Source: Ostreococcus lucimarinus CCE9901 (Eukaryota > Chlorophyta > Mamiellophyceae > Mamiellales > Bathycoccaceae). From it: DNA of 64,000 bases. The notes under the pieces are model-generated. The model did no database searches, had not been told where the DNA came from, and worked only from the letters and a program-made list of their open reading frames with translations. Shown piece by piece: positions 54,879-64,000 of this stretch (positions within the stretch are counted from its first letter, which is position 1; each line of letters opens with the position of its first letter). The stretch covers positions 310,001 to 374,000 of the forward strand of contig NC_009357.1 in the NCBI RefSeq assembly GCF_000092065.1, in the 5' to 3' direction. The translations under genes and the position numbers were made by a program.

Positions 54879-54944
54879 AAGAATTGTTGTTTACTTTTTA
54901 TTGCAATGTTCGTCACGAACGCTTCATCATACATGTCTTCTCGC

Positions 54945-56345
54945 TTATCTGGATCGCTTTTTTCGAGACTTGCGGCTGTTTTGTGGGCGACCATCGTTAG
55001 ATTTTGGCGGGGCCGAGTTCGGGACATCCATGATTTCGGGAGTCACGACCTCAACAACGTTTGCGGGACCATCGTCGAAATCGGCGAACTCGGCAGCTAC
55101 GGCATCGCTAACTTCTTCAACTCTCGGTGGCGGTCTGACGGGCATTTGCGCGCCGCTTCTTCTTTGAGACTTGGGCACGTATTCAACACGCACGGGCTCC
55201 GCACCGTTCGCACCACCAGCAGCACCGGACTTTGCGACGGGCGGCTCGGGCGCCGTAGTCGTTTTTCGGAGGATGAGCGTCTGGGCTGTGGTGATGATGT
55301 TGTTCGCGAACCAGTACAAGGTGAGACCGGCCGGAACGTTGAGAGAGAAGAAACCAATCATGAGCGGAAGGAACTTCAAAATGGCCTGGCTTTGTTGTTG
55401 GGCCGGGTCATCGGTCTTCGGCTGAGGGCTGACAATTTGCTGCGACACGTATTGGGAGGCCACGAGCAACACCGGGAGCACTAAGTAGGCGGTGGTGTCG
55501 TGCCAGCCGAGCGGGGGGTGACCGTCGACGAACGGCCAAAGCCAGGCGAAGCCACTTCCCGCGTTACGAGAAGCGATGGACGTCGGACCACCGAGGGAAG
55601 GAATCCAATAGAAACCATCCGTGAGCAAGCCTTCGGACGCGGCGTTGCTCAACGCGCGATACAACCCGATAAACACTGGAAGCGTGGCGAACACTGGCAA
55701 GCACCCCGCGAGAGGGTTGAAGCCCGCCTCCTTGTACAATCTGGCTTGCTCCATTTGCAATCGCTCCGGATCGTTCGCGTACATCGCTTGAAGTTCCTTG
55801 ATTCGCGGTTGCATCGCTTGCATCTGCATCGAGCTCTCCACCTGCTTCTTGGACAACGGGAACGTCGCGAGCTTCACCAGCACCGTCAACACGATGATGG
55901 AAAACCCGTAAGAGTACGGCACCCGTCCGTCCAAGACGCTATCGATCCCCTCGAGCGCGGACTCCAGCCCATCCGTAATAGGTCCTAACCACCCACCCTT
56001 CTGTAATCCCGCCGCCTTGAGCGCCTCCGCATCGTTCAAATCTATCCCCGCCGTCGCCGCCGCGGCGTCCGCCACGTCGAACACGCGCGACGTCACGAGC
56101 GTCGCGTGCGCGTTCGCCGTCGCCGCCTGCGCGCGTTCGGCGAATTCACCGAGCGCATCGATCGCGCTCGCGCCCGCGACGACGCTCGCGCGTCGCGCGT
56201 TCGTCCGCGTCGCGTTCGCGCGTCGCGCGCCGGTCGAGCCGCCGCGCGTCGAGGTCACGACCGCGCTCGTCGTCGTGCGTCGCGCGCATCGCGTCCCGCG
56301 CGTCGCGCGATGCGCGCCGACGGCGGAGGATGACGAGGCGAGCAT
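54945..56345 (-). CDS. ALB3: ALBINO3-type thylakoid membrane insertase (YidC/Oxa1)
   Basis: 466 residues. Transit peptide about 1-60. Five membrane spans of the YidC/Oxa1 fold: YSYGFSIIVLTVLVKLATFPLSKKQVESSMQMQAMQPRIKELQ (with the conserved first helix and cytosolic hairpin), FNPLAGCLPVFATLPVFIGLY, AWLWPFVDGHPPLGWHDTTAYLVLPVLL, and FLPLMIGFFSLNVPAGLTLYWFANNI. A stromal C-terminal tail is basic at its end (RKSRKKRSR), as in ALB3 where it recruits cpSRP43. It inserts light-harvesting proteins into thylakoids. Confidence 0.93.
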   Translation of the reverse strand: MLASSSSAVGAHRATRGTRCARRTTTSAVVTSTRGGSTGARRANATRTNARRASVVAGASAIDALGEFAERAQAATANAHATLVTSRVFDVADAAAATAGIDLNDAEALKAAGLQKGGWLGPITDGLESALEGIDSVLDGRVPYSYGFSIIVLTVLVKLATFPLSKKQVESSMQMQAMQPRIKELQAMYANDPERLQMEQARLYKEAGFNPLAGCLPVFATLPVFIGLYRALSNAASEGLLTDGFYWIPSLGGPTSIASRNAGSGFAWLWPFVDGHPPLGWHDTTAYLVLPVLLVASQYVSQQIVSPQPKTDDPAQQQSQAILKFLPLMIGFFSLNVPAGLTLYWFANNIITTAQTLILRKTTTAPEPPVAKSGAAGGANGAEPVRVEYVPKSQRRSGAQMPVRPPPRVEEVSDAVAAEFADFDDGPANVVEVVTPEIMDVPNSAPPKSNDGRPQNSRKSRKKRSR

Positions 56346-56444
56346 CGTGTGTCTCGTTCGGGCGTGCTTCGAACGCGAGGACGCGCGTCGTCGTGTGCCG
56401 ACGCGCGAGGGGCAAAATCATCTTTTGCGGGTGACGTTGTCAAA

Positions 56445-56472
56445 AAATCGGCGAATCAGGACTCGCCGATTT
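56445..56472. promoter_or_regulatory. 10-bp perfect inverted repeat upstream of ALB3
   Basis: AAATCGGCGA at 56445-56454 and its exact reverse complement TCGCCGATTT at 56463-56472, separated by 8 bp. It lies about 100 bp upstream of the ALB3 ATG and downstream of the OGDH stop on the same strand. It could be a protein-binding palindrome or an RNA hairpin at the OGDH 3' end. Confidence 0.55.
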
Positions 56473-56635
56473 AGGACATCGCGACTGGGGACTTATCTGG
56501 GCGTCGCGAGACGCGCTCGGATTACAATTGAGTTGGTAAATGATCGCGAACGCGTGCGGTTGAGACTAAGACGCGCGCGAGCGATGCGCTCGATTCGATT
56601 GTCAATTTGCCGTTGTACACGGCGCGGGTGGAAGT

Positions 56636-59600
56636 TTACCGAATGGCGTCGGCGACGAGTTGGGCTTGCTCTTGCGCGTGCACGGCGGCGTACCCGGTTG
56701 CGGGCGAAGACGCGGGTTTGCGACCAGCGTAGCGCGTTTCGCCCGATCGACCGAGGTCTTTGAACAACGTACTCATTCTCGGTTGGACGTGCCACCACGC
56801 GCCCATGTTCATCGGTTCCTCTTGGCACCAAACAACTTCGGCATTCGGGTAACGCTTCAATTCGCGCTTGACGAGATCCCACGGGAACGGCGCGAGTTGT
56901 TCGATGCGGCAGATTTTCACCCTGTCGATGTTCTTCGCCGCATCGCGTTCGTCGTCGAGATCGTAGTAAACCTTTCCGGAGCAGAAGATGACTCTTTCCA
57001 CCTCATTCTCCGCAGGAGAGTCCATGCTGCGCGACTTCGAAGTCTTGTCCATGATAAGTCGCTTGAAGCGAACGCCTTGAAGTGAATCGTTGTCGTCGCT
57101 GTTATCGAACTCGCTGATATCGGAGACCGCTTTCGGATGACGCAATAGATTCTTCGGGCTCATCACGACGAGCGGCTTGCGGAATTCACGATGAACCTGT
57201 CGGCGCAACATGTGGAAATAGTTTGCGGGCGTGGTGACGTTGCAAATTTGCCAGTTGCATTCTTGCAACTGCGTGCGGCGTTCCATTTCCATCTCAGGGA
57301 TCTGCGTCGGATCTTCGTCAGCCATTTGCAAGAAACGTTCAAGTCGAGCGCTACTGTGCTCGGGACCTTGTCCGTCGTAACCATGCGGAAGAAGTAGCGT
57401 GAGACCGCTTTGACGTAACCACTTTGCCTCACCGCTGCTGATAAATTGATCGATGATGACTTGAGCCGTATTCGAGAAATCACCAAACTGCGCTTCCCAT
57501 AAGATCAAACAGTTGGGATGCTCAAGAGAGTAGCCAAGTTCGAAACCGAGCACACCGTACTCGGACAAAGAAGAGTTGCAAACCGTGAAGAAGTTCTGAC
57601 CTCGACCCGGGTTGCCGCTGTAGACGTTTCGCAAAGGAATGAAACGCTCGCCCGTGATTTGATCATGAATCAGCGCGTGACGATGAGAAAAAGTGCCACG
57701 CTCGACATCTTGTCCAGACAAACGCACATGGTTGCCTTCATCGAGTAAAGAAGCGAACGCCAAAGCTTCGCCCATGGCCCAATCGATACCGTTGCCGTTT
57801 TCAATCATGGCGCGACGATTTTCATAAACGCGCTTCACGACTCGATGTGGTGTAAATCCCGCAGGAATCGCGGTGATAAGTTGTCCGAGATTCTTTATGT
57901 GATCCATCGGTAAGCCAGTGTCTGCGATGCGCGAAAGCTGATCCGGGCTCTTGAAACCTTGCCAATGCGATGCGAGCCAGTCACGTTGCTTCGGAACATA
58001 GTCCTTTGACGCCGTGAACTCCTCTTCCATAATGTTATTGATCTTTTCCTTCATGCTGACGAAGTCTTCCGGGGTGATGATGCCTTCGTTGACGAGTTTG
58101 GCGCTATATTTCGTCAAAACACTGGGATGTTGCTGAATCACCTTGTACATAAGAGGTTGCGTGAACATGGGTTCATCAATCTCGTTGTGACCGTATTTGC
58201 GATAGCACACGATGTCGACTACGGCGTCCGTCTTCCATTTCATTCTCCATTCGGTGGCGAGTTCCATGACCCACGCCACCGCTTCCACGTCATCACCGTT
58301 AACGTGAAACACTGGAACTTCCATGCCCTTAGCTACATCGGTGCAGTAAGCGCTCGAGCGTGAGTACTTTGGATCAGTCGTAAAGGCGACTTGGTTGTTC
58401 ACGACGATGTGCAAAGTCCCACCGACGCTGTACTCGGGCAATTTGCTCATGTCAAGCGTCTCGTACACAATCCCTTGACCACTGAAAGCACCGTCACCGT
58501 GCAGCAAGATAGGCATAGAACGATCGCCGTTCGGATCTTTCGTGTAGAACTGCTTCGCACGAGTCTTTCCAGTAACCACCGTGTTTACCGCCTCAAGATG
58601 CGATGGATTCGCAACCAAGGAAAGATGGATTTGACCGCCGCGTAACGTCGGACGATCGAACGAAGTCCCGAGATGATATTTCACATCGCCTGATCCAGTA
58701 TACTGCGATTCCGTGTTCGGTAACTCGTCCACGAGTTTTGGACCACCCTTAAACTCGTTGAAAATCGTTTGAAGCGGTTTGCGCACGACGTTCGCGAGCA
58801 CATTTAAACGACCGCGGTGCGGCATACCGATCGTGATAGCTTCAACCCCCATCTCGGCCGCCTTATCGATCGCTTCCTTAAATCCAGGCACGAGGCTTTC
58901 ACAACCTTCCAAACCGAATCGCTTCGCTGCGCTGTACTTGTTGGACAAGAAACCTTCGAAAAGTTCGCCCCAAGCTAAGCGGTCCAAAATAATTTGTTTC
59001 CGTTCCGGCGAATACTGCTTCTTGCGCTCGGTCTCGATTTTCGCTCGAAGCCAGTTACATTGCTCACGATCTTGAATATGCATGTACTCGTAGCCCACCG
59101 TGCCGCAGTACGTCTCTTTGAGCCTGGTCAAGATTTGACGCAACGTCTGCACCGGACGGTCTTCGCTCAAGAAGCCCTTCATTTTCCAAGTTCCAATAAA
59201 GAAATCTCGATCCATATCGTCTTCCGTGAACCCGTACAGGCTTGGATCGAGAGAGATTGGCATCTCACGCTCATCAAGCGCCAATGGATCGAGATTGGCG
59301 ATGCTATGTCCGCTAATTTGATACGAGCGGATCAACATCATCAACCGCATGGATTCCTGAATCGTTTGCGCGTCCAACGGTCGCCCCACAGCCATAGGCG
59401 CCGTACCCGTCGACATCGCGGTGTACATTTCAGATATTTCAGCTCCACTCACGCCCGCATCTGTTTACGCGAAAAAATGCACGGAATTCTCGTCAGTCTT
59501 CGTTCGCTCCGAATTTGGATTGGTCCGCCAACCGAATTGAGGGAATTGAATCGCGCGCCGTTCCAGTTCGCCTTCAAAACCTCATCCTCGCCGTCTCGCG

Positions 59601-60045
59601 CATCCATCGACGATCGCTACGTACCCATCTGTCTCAACAACGACGCCCACGATTCCGGTACGCTCTTCGGATCCTTCCTGTACTCGTCCTCCATCGCCTC
59701 CAAGTACGCCGCGCTCGAGGCGTTTAAAAAGTCATCCCTCATCTCTCGATTCGGCGTCGGTTTCGGCGGCGCCACGCTCGCGCTCGCCTTCGATCGCGCG
59801 AACACCGCTTCAGCCATATTTTCACGCGTCGCTCGTTCGCCGTGAACGCGCGCGCACGCCGACGCGGGCATCATTCGTCGCGGAGAATTCGCCAACGACA
59901 TCAATCCGCGACGGCACGGCGCGATCGGCGCGCGCGTCGTCGCCGTTCGCGCGGCGCACGCGGCGCGCGCGCGATCGAACGCGCGCGCGACGCTCGGCGA
60001 TGCGAGCGCGCGGATGACGCGTCGACGCGCGTGCGACGACGACAT
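56636..60045 (-). CDS. OGDH: Mitochondrial 2-oxoglutarate dehydrogenase E1, two exons
   Basis: Exons 60045-59625 and 59460-56636, about 1081 residues. Exon 1 carries an Arg/Ala-rich mitochondrial presequence and DDFLNASSAAYLEAMEDEYRKDPKSVPESWASLLRQM. Splicing at GTACGT (164-nt intron) continues DAGVSGAEISEMY. The thiamine-diphosphate core includes ITIGMPHRGRLNVLANV, LLHGDGAFSGQGIVYETLDM and LHIVVNNQVAFTTDP; later NCLILWEAQFGDFSNTAQVIIDQFI and HGYDGQGPEHSSARLERFLQ are all OGDH-specific. It catalyses the first step of the 2-oxoglutarate dehydrogenase complex in the TCA cycle. The apparent downstream start at 59452 is a GTG inside exon 2. Confidence 0.95.
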
Positions 60046-60214
60046 GGTCGACTCGCCGCGCTCGCAGCGAGCGGTTCGTTATGCCGTGCCGCCCGTCGCG
60101 CTCGGGTGGTTGACCAGACAGACGGACGACGGCTCGCGCGAGGGCTCGCGCGACGGCGAGACGTCCGATGACGAAAGTGATCGAGCGATGACACTGGAAG
60201 AAAAAAAATACTTA

Positions 60215-61315
60215 TCACTTTTTGGCGAACACGCCTTGGTATAAATAGACGGCGACGATGCTCGCGGAAACGGCGAGCGCGCCGACGTAGTTGTAGACGC
60301 CGCCGCTCGCGTTTTCCAGTTGCGCGGCGGTCGGGGAGAGCGCGGTGGCGGCGCCGAAGGTGTAGATGGTCATCCAATCGATCAATGCGATCGATGCGGC
60401 TATGGATAGATTGAGTTTTTTGAACGTGCCGCCGCCCAAGCGACCGCGCTTGGCGGCGTCAATGAGTATGTACTGCGTCGGCGCGAGAAGAAAAACCGTC
60501 GCGAGACCGAACGCGCGTTGAATCAGTTGCGAGCTCGGTTCCATCTCGTTCACGATAGCCAACGGTGAAAGCGGGCTGAAGGCGAAAGAGCCACCAACGA
60601 CGAGGCTAGTCCAGAACGAAACCTTGTAGAAGAGCTCGAGATAGCCACCCGTTTCGGAGCGCTCGTTGAGGTTCTTCGCTTCTGCGAAATCTTTGCCTAC
60701 GCGCGCCCACGTCTCGTCGTGTCCCGGGCCGTATTCTCGAATCGCCTTCACACTCGTCGCGAACGCCGGCGCGAACGTCACCAAGAGTCCGCCCACCGCC
60801 GCCGCGTTCGGTCCCGTCTCGCCCGTCGCCTGACTTTGTAAGTACGCGCCTAAGAAAGCCACTGCGAAGCTTCCCGTGAACAAAACCATCGCCAGCGCCA
60901 ATCGCTGATACGTCTCCGAATTCAACCGACTATTCTTCGCCGCGTCTGCGAGCGTGTACAACGCCGTGAGCGCGATCAAAGCGAACGCATCCGTCCCAAA
61001 GGCGTTACTAAAGTGCTGCACGCTCGCGAGGCTCGAAAAGCTTTGTCCAAACAGCGGCGTCGCGCACTCCAACCCGAGCCCATTCGTCACGAGCGCGCTC
61101 GGATACGCCAAAGTCGCAAGCGTGGGCACACCCATGGCGATCGCCGAGGCGATAAACGCGCCCTCCTCGCCGCCGTCGTTCGTTTTCGATGAAGATGACG
61201 AAGACGCGCGGTTGGCGGTAATCATCCGTCCCACGCGCGCGCCTCCTCGCGCGATCACGCGTTTCGGCTCGACGCGCGATCGCGCGTGACATCGCGCGTC
61301 GATCACCGCGCGCAT
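60215..61315 (-). CDS. Plastid multi-span membrane protein, unknown
   Basis: 366 residues from ATG 61315 (the upstream frame begins with a non-ATG codon and overlaps cyclin H). Residues 1-45 are a likely transit peptide. Several hydrophobic spans follow: FIASAIAMGVPTLATLAYPSALV, DAFALIALTALYTLADAAKN, LALAMVLFTGSFAVAFLGAYL, AAVGGLLVTFAPAFATSVKAI, SFWTSLVVGGSFAFSPLSPL, ATVFLLAPTQYILIDAAKRGRL and VGALAVSASIVAVYLYQGVF. Two similar blocks TLADAAKNSRLNSETYQRL and LIDAAKRGRLGGGTFKKLN suggest an internal duplication. I do not recognise a family. It may be a thylakoid or envelope protein specific to Mamiellales or algae. Confidence 0.65.
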   Translation of the reverse strand: MRAVIDARCHARSRVEPKRVIARGGARVGRMITANRASSSSSSKTNDGGEEGAFIASAIAMGVPTLATLAYPSALVTNGLGLECATPLFGQSFSSLASVQHFSNAFGTDAFALIALTALYTLADAAKNSRLNSETYQRLALAMVLFTGSFAVAFLGAYLQSQATGETGPNAAAVGGLLVTFAPAFATSVKAIREYGPGHDETWARVGKDFAEAKNLNERSETGGYLELFYKVSFWTSLVVGGSFAFSPLSPLAIVNEMEPSSQLIQRAFGLATVFLLAPTQYILIDAAKRGRLGGGTFKKLNLSIAASIALIDWMTIYTFGAATALSPTAAQLENASGGVYNYVGALAVSASIVAVYLYQGVFAKK

Positions 61316-61407
61316 GCTCGTTGACGCCGGTCGAGACGCCGCGCGCGTCTGTGCCGCACACGTCGACGCGCGGCGACGACGCTCAACGCTTTGCCGCGTC
61401 GACGACG

Positions 61408-62394
61408 ATGTCCAACTACCCGACGTCGACGCAGAAGAGCTTTTGGCTGTACGACACGCACGAGGACGTGCGCGCGGCGCGCGAGGAGACGCGCGCGACG
61501 ACGCTGAAGAGTGCGACTTTGAACGATGATGGAGAATCCACATCGGCGAAAACGGTGGAGAAGGACGCGTTGACGAGCGAGGAAGAGCGATTGATCCTGC
61601 GGTATCACGAACATAAGATTCAGACGATATGCGCGGCGTTTGTGCTGCCGCGAAAGGTGAAGAGCACGGCGGTGATGTTGTTTAAGAGGTTCACGCTGCG
61701 ACACGGCGTCGGAGCGCACAGCCTGAAGATTATCATGTTGACGAGCATATACGTCGCGTGTAAGGTTGAGGAGAGTTACATCAGCGCTGATGAGTTTTGC
61801 AAAGGGGTGAGAGAGGATCCGGCGCGAGTGCTCGCGGCGGAGGTGACGTTTTTGTCGGGATTGAAGTTTCAGCTCGTGTGCTACGGCGCCGCTCGACCGC
61901 TCGACGGGTTCCTCAGAGACGTGGAAGATGGAGGGTGTAAGGTCACAGGCGCACAGCTTGTGGCGTGCCGAAAGAGCGCTTTAGAGACGATCGATGCGTT
62001 GATGCTCACGGATGTTCCTTTAGTGCGTCCTCCGGGACAAATCGCACTGTGCGCGCTTCGTCGCGCTGCGCGCCAAGCCGAGGCAACGGACCTTGTCGAG
62101 TATTGTGAAGCCGTCGGTGCGCGCGCGACGGGGATCGTCAAAGCGCCCAAGGGGGCGTTGTTGAAGGGCATTTTAGATGAGATCGAGACGCACGTCGAGG
62201 ACGGCACTGAGCCCGACGAGGCGGTGGTGAAGAAGATCGACAAAAAGCTCAAACTGTGGCGAGCAAAGTACGTCGCGGCGAGCAAGGCGACGGCGGAGGA
62301 CGAAGCGAAGAAGACCGAGCGCGACGCCAAACGACGAAAGAGCGAACAATTTCGCCAAGAAATGATCGCTGCCGAGGAGGACGCATTAGGATGA
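61408..62394 (+). CDS. Cyclin H
   Basis: 328 residues from ATG 61408 (MSNYPTSTQKSFWLYD). The start, with STQ-x-x-x-W-x-F/Y segment, and the two cyclin boxes (HEHKIQTICAAFVLPRKVKSTAVMLFKRF; LTSIYVACKVEESYISADEF; EVTFLSGLKFQLVCYGAARPLDGFL) are diagnostic of cyclin H. Cyclin H pairs with CDK-activating kinase (CDKD/CDK7) and MAT1 in CAK and TFIIH. The helical C-terminus ends in a Lys/Glu-rich tail. Confidence 0.9.
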   Translation: MSNYPTSTQKSFWLYDTHEDVRAAREETRATTLKSATLNDDGESTSAKTVEKDALTSEEERLILRYHEHKIQTICAAFVLPRKVKSTAVMLFKRFTLRHGVGAHSLKIIMLTSIYVACKVEESYISADEFCKGVREDPARVLAAEVTFLSGLKFQLVCYGAARPLDGFLRDVEDGGCKVTGAQLVACRKSALETIDALMLTDVPLVRPPGQIALCALRRAARQAEATDLVEYCEAVGARATGIVKAPKGALLKGILDEIETHVEDGTEPDEAVVKKIDKKLKLWRAKYVAASKATAEDEAKKTERDAKRRKSEQFRQEMIAAEEDALG

Positions 62395-63068
62395 CGCGCT
62401 CGCTAAATGCACTTTGCTTTAATATACTTCAATAGCTCTGCGCACGCTGAGGTTAACTCACTCCACAACTTCGCGCGCGTGTGTCGTGCGCGCGCGCGCG
62501 CGGACGTCAAAAAGCGCTCACCAGTCGAAAGGACACGCGCGGATGTATTAACGCACGTGGCGTGCGCATCGCCCGCAGAGTACGTCGTTCGCATTCCTCT
62601 TCCGCGTTCGCGCCGCCTCTCCTCTCAACAAGCGAACTTACCCCCGCCTCGGCGTCTTTCATCGCCGTTGGCGGTTTTTCAACCTCGCAAAACTAAAGAT
62701 GGATTTTTTAGGACACCTCCGAGAAACACTTTGGAGCCTCTCCCTGTACAACACCGCGTCGGCGACGAATTAACTCGGTCGAGGTTGGTGTGCCACGGGG
62801 CTACATTCTGCGTGTCGAACTTTTTTTGTTGTTCTCATTCAGCGTCGAATCGTCGCGAGCGTGCGTTCGATGTGCGTGGCGTTCGATCAACTGACAAGTT
62901 TCGTGTGTCTTATTCGCGTTCATTCGTGCAGGTCGACGCACGCGGAATCGGCGTCGACGCGTCCACACGCGTCCACTCGCGTCCACTTGATTTATTTGTA
63001 ATTTGTAACAACCCACTGTAAGCTATAGTGCGCTCCTAATACAATGTCGTCTAATCTATATGCTCGCG
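62395..63068. other. 674-bp stretch without a firm gene
   Basis: A GC run lies near 62485-62500, then a stretch (62640-62990) with lower GC and pyrimidine-rich parts. It has an ATG-led 24-codon frame MDFLGHLRETLWSLSLYN at 62699 and an intron-acceptor-like CTGAC...TTCGTGCAG ending near 62930, followed by short GTCCAC repeats. A small spliced or non-coding gene is possible but not shown. Confidence 0.3.
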
Positions 63069-63686
63069 CTACTTCTCTACGTGCCCTGCTGGTAAGAGCG
63101 CCGCCGCCACGCTCCGTCCTTCCTCTACCAAGACATTGAACGTGCTCGTCGCGTTGACGGTGTCGCTCGCGTCCACAGCAACGCCGAGCTCCTTCAAATA
63201 ATTCAGCGTCTCCTCGTTCAGCGTCGCGACGGTTCGCCCCGTGCCAACGATAAGTAAATCAGGCGTCGGGTCGAGAATCTCCAGCGCCGCCAAGGTCTCG
63301 GGCGTGATCTCACTCACTCGCGTCGGCGACCACGCCGCGTGCAGCGAGTCGTACGCGAAGACGCCGCCGACGCAATACGCGCCTTTGATCGCGAACCCAC
63401 GCGCGTCGTAGCTGTCGAGCGAAAGCATCGCGTGCGGTCAGTGCTTGATTCCATCGCGTGGATGTCGTGCGTGTCGCGCGCGCGGCGTCGTTTGCGCGTA
63501 CTTGTCGAAGATGACTCGTCCCTCTGGACCTTGCAGCAGCTCAAACGTGTTCGGATCGGATAACTGCCCGTACGCGCGCGCGAACGGCAGCTCGCAGCGC
63601 GAGCAAGACGTGGACGCTATCATGACGTGTGATGGCGCGCGCGCGATGAGCCTACGCGCGAGACGAGACGCGGTGGACGCGAGCAT
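63069..63686 (-). CDS. NDUFAF3-like complex I assembly factor (Mth938 domain), two exons
   Basis: Exons 63686-63502 and 63411-63069, 175 residues. The 90-nt intron has GTACGC and CTGAC. Exon 1 holds a mitochondrial presequence (MLASTASRLARRLIARA). The joined protein reads RVIFDN-YDARGFAIKGAYCVGG, then SEITPETLAALEILDPTPDLLIVGTG, LKELGVAVDASDTVNATSTFNVLVEEGRSVAAALLP. The LLIVGTG and NAxxTFNxLxEEGR motifs are those of NDUFAF3/DUF498 proteins, which assist early complex I assembly in mitochondria. Confidence 0.88.
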
Positions 63687-63757
63687 GCGGGCAGACTTGT
63701 GCAGTTGCGCGCGCGTTAAGTTACAAAATTGTTGATCCGTGTTCTAGGGCATCAATA

Positions 63758-64000
63758 CTACTGCATTAATTCGGCCTCGATTTCTTCGAGCGTTTTACCG
63801 CGAGTTTCAACGACGGTGAAGTAAATCGATGCCAAAGCTAGGACGCCGACGGACGCGAAGCCCAAATACGTGCCGCGCAAGCCGACGGTTTCTTGCACTG
63901 TTGGAAGGAACAAGGACACGAGAAAGTTGCTACCAAAGTTACTCAGCGTAGCCAATCCTACGGCTGCGGAGCGCACCTTGGATGGAAAGACCTCGCCCAC
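63758..64000 (-). CDS. Sugar/monosaccharide-type MFS transporter, C-terminal part (partial)
   Basis: 80 residues, open at the window edge. GEVFPSKVRSAAVGLATLSN is the loop 10-11 signature (E-x-x-PxxxR), then two spans and the end FTVVETRGKTLEEIEAELMQ, the PETKGKTLEE-type motif of the sugar porter family. The N-terminal part lies outside the window. Confidence 0.85.
   Translation of the reverse strand: MGEVFPSKVRSAAVGLATLSNFGSNFLVSLFLPTVQETVGLRGTYLGFASVGVLALASIYFTVVETRGKTLEEIEAELMQ

Noticed and set aside
1-64000. CRISPR arrays, transposons, rRNA, viral insertions
   Set aside because: No regularly spaced repeats, transposase or reverse-transcriptase motifs, terminal repeats, rRNA signatures or virus-like genes were seen.

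Overview
This window looks like nuclear DNA of a green picoalga of the Mamiellales, most likely Ostreococcus or a close relative. The reasons are gene density (about 42 protein genes in 64 kb, with gaps often under 100 bp), high GC with CpG-rich intergenic repeats, mostly intronless genes, and a plant-type plastid gene set (ALB3, LIL3-like, PsbP-domain, plastid IF-2, DUF1995, LYR and ABC1K proteins) next to ordinary eukaryotic housekeeping genes. The species call is inference.

Layout. 1-8.8 kb: end of a WD40 gene, MSP1/ATAD1-type AAA ATPase, plastid DUF1995 protein, DUS2, an eight-exon VPS34 PI3-kinase, the meiotic RING protein HEI10, and TIM23. 9-20 kb: a ROK-like/EF-hand/thioredoxin fusion, an ER DnaJ protein, GPKOW/MOS2, seipin, a DCN1-like protein, an MFSD5/MOT2 transporter, and LIL3. 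20-33 kb: a 3'-5' exonuclease, a DUF924-TilS fusion, LYRM, ABC1 kinase, a Bfr1-like coiled coil, a tRNA-Pro(UGG) gene broken by two introns, a coiled-coil protein, a lumenal thioredoxin-like protein, a Fyv7-like protein, an RHIP1-like protein and a PsbP-like protein. 33-46 kb: a large SHOC1/XPF-like protein, plastid IF-2, an R3HCC1L-like protein, a 2OG-Fe(II) oxygenase, a PAP2 phosphatase, a telobox Myb protein, RRP46, a small plastid protein and RGP1. 46-64 kb: COG2, an EF-hand-like protein, PDK1, WDR55, an AP2 factor, ALB3, mitochondrial 2-oxoglutarate dehydrogenase E1, an unrecognised plastid membrane protein, cyclin H, NDUFAF3 and the end of a sugar transporter.

Introns that can be reconstructed (VPS34, HEI10, GPKOW, TRF-like, the EF-hand-like gene, OGDH, NDUFAF3) are GT-AG and 55-164 nt long. 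In most of them a CTGAC or CTAAC branch-point candidate lies 16-25 nt upstream of the AG. Several catalogue-visible starts are GTG or TTG; in those cases I moved the start to the first supported ATG.

The most striking element is the tRNA-Pro(UGG) gene at 28451-28670 on the minus strand. It folds perfectly only after removal of a 61-nt intron at 37/38 with a bulge-helix-bulge-like junction and a second 87-nt insert in the T loop. That insert splits the B box and has GTGAGT...CTGAC...AG signals like a spliceosomal intron. Other points of interest are two unusual protein fusions, a pair of ZMM-type meiotic genes in an organism with no obvious sexual cycle, and plant telomere-repeat motifs inside an intron of a telobox-protein gene.
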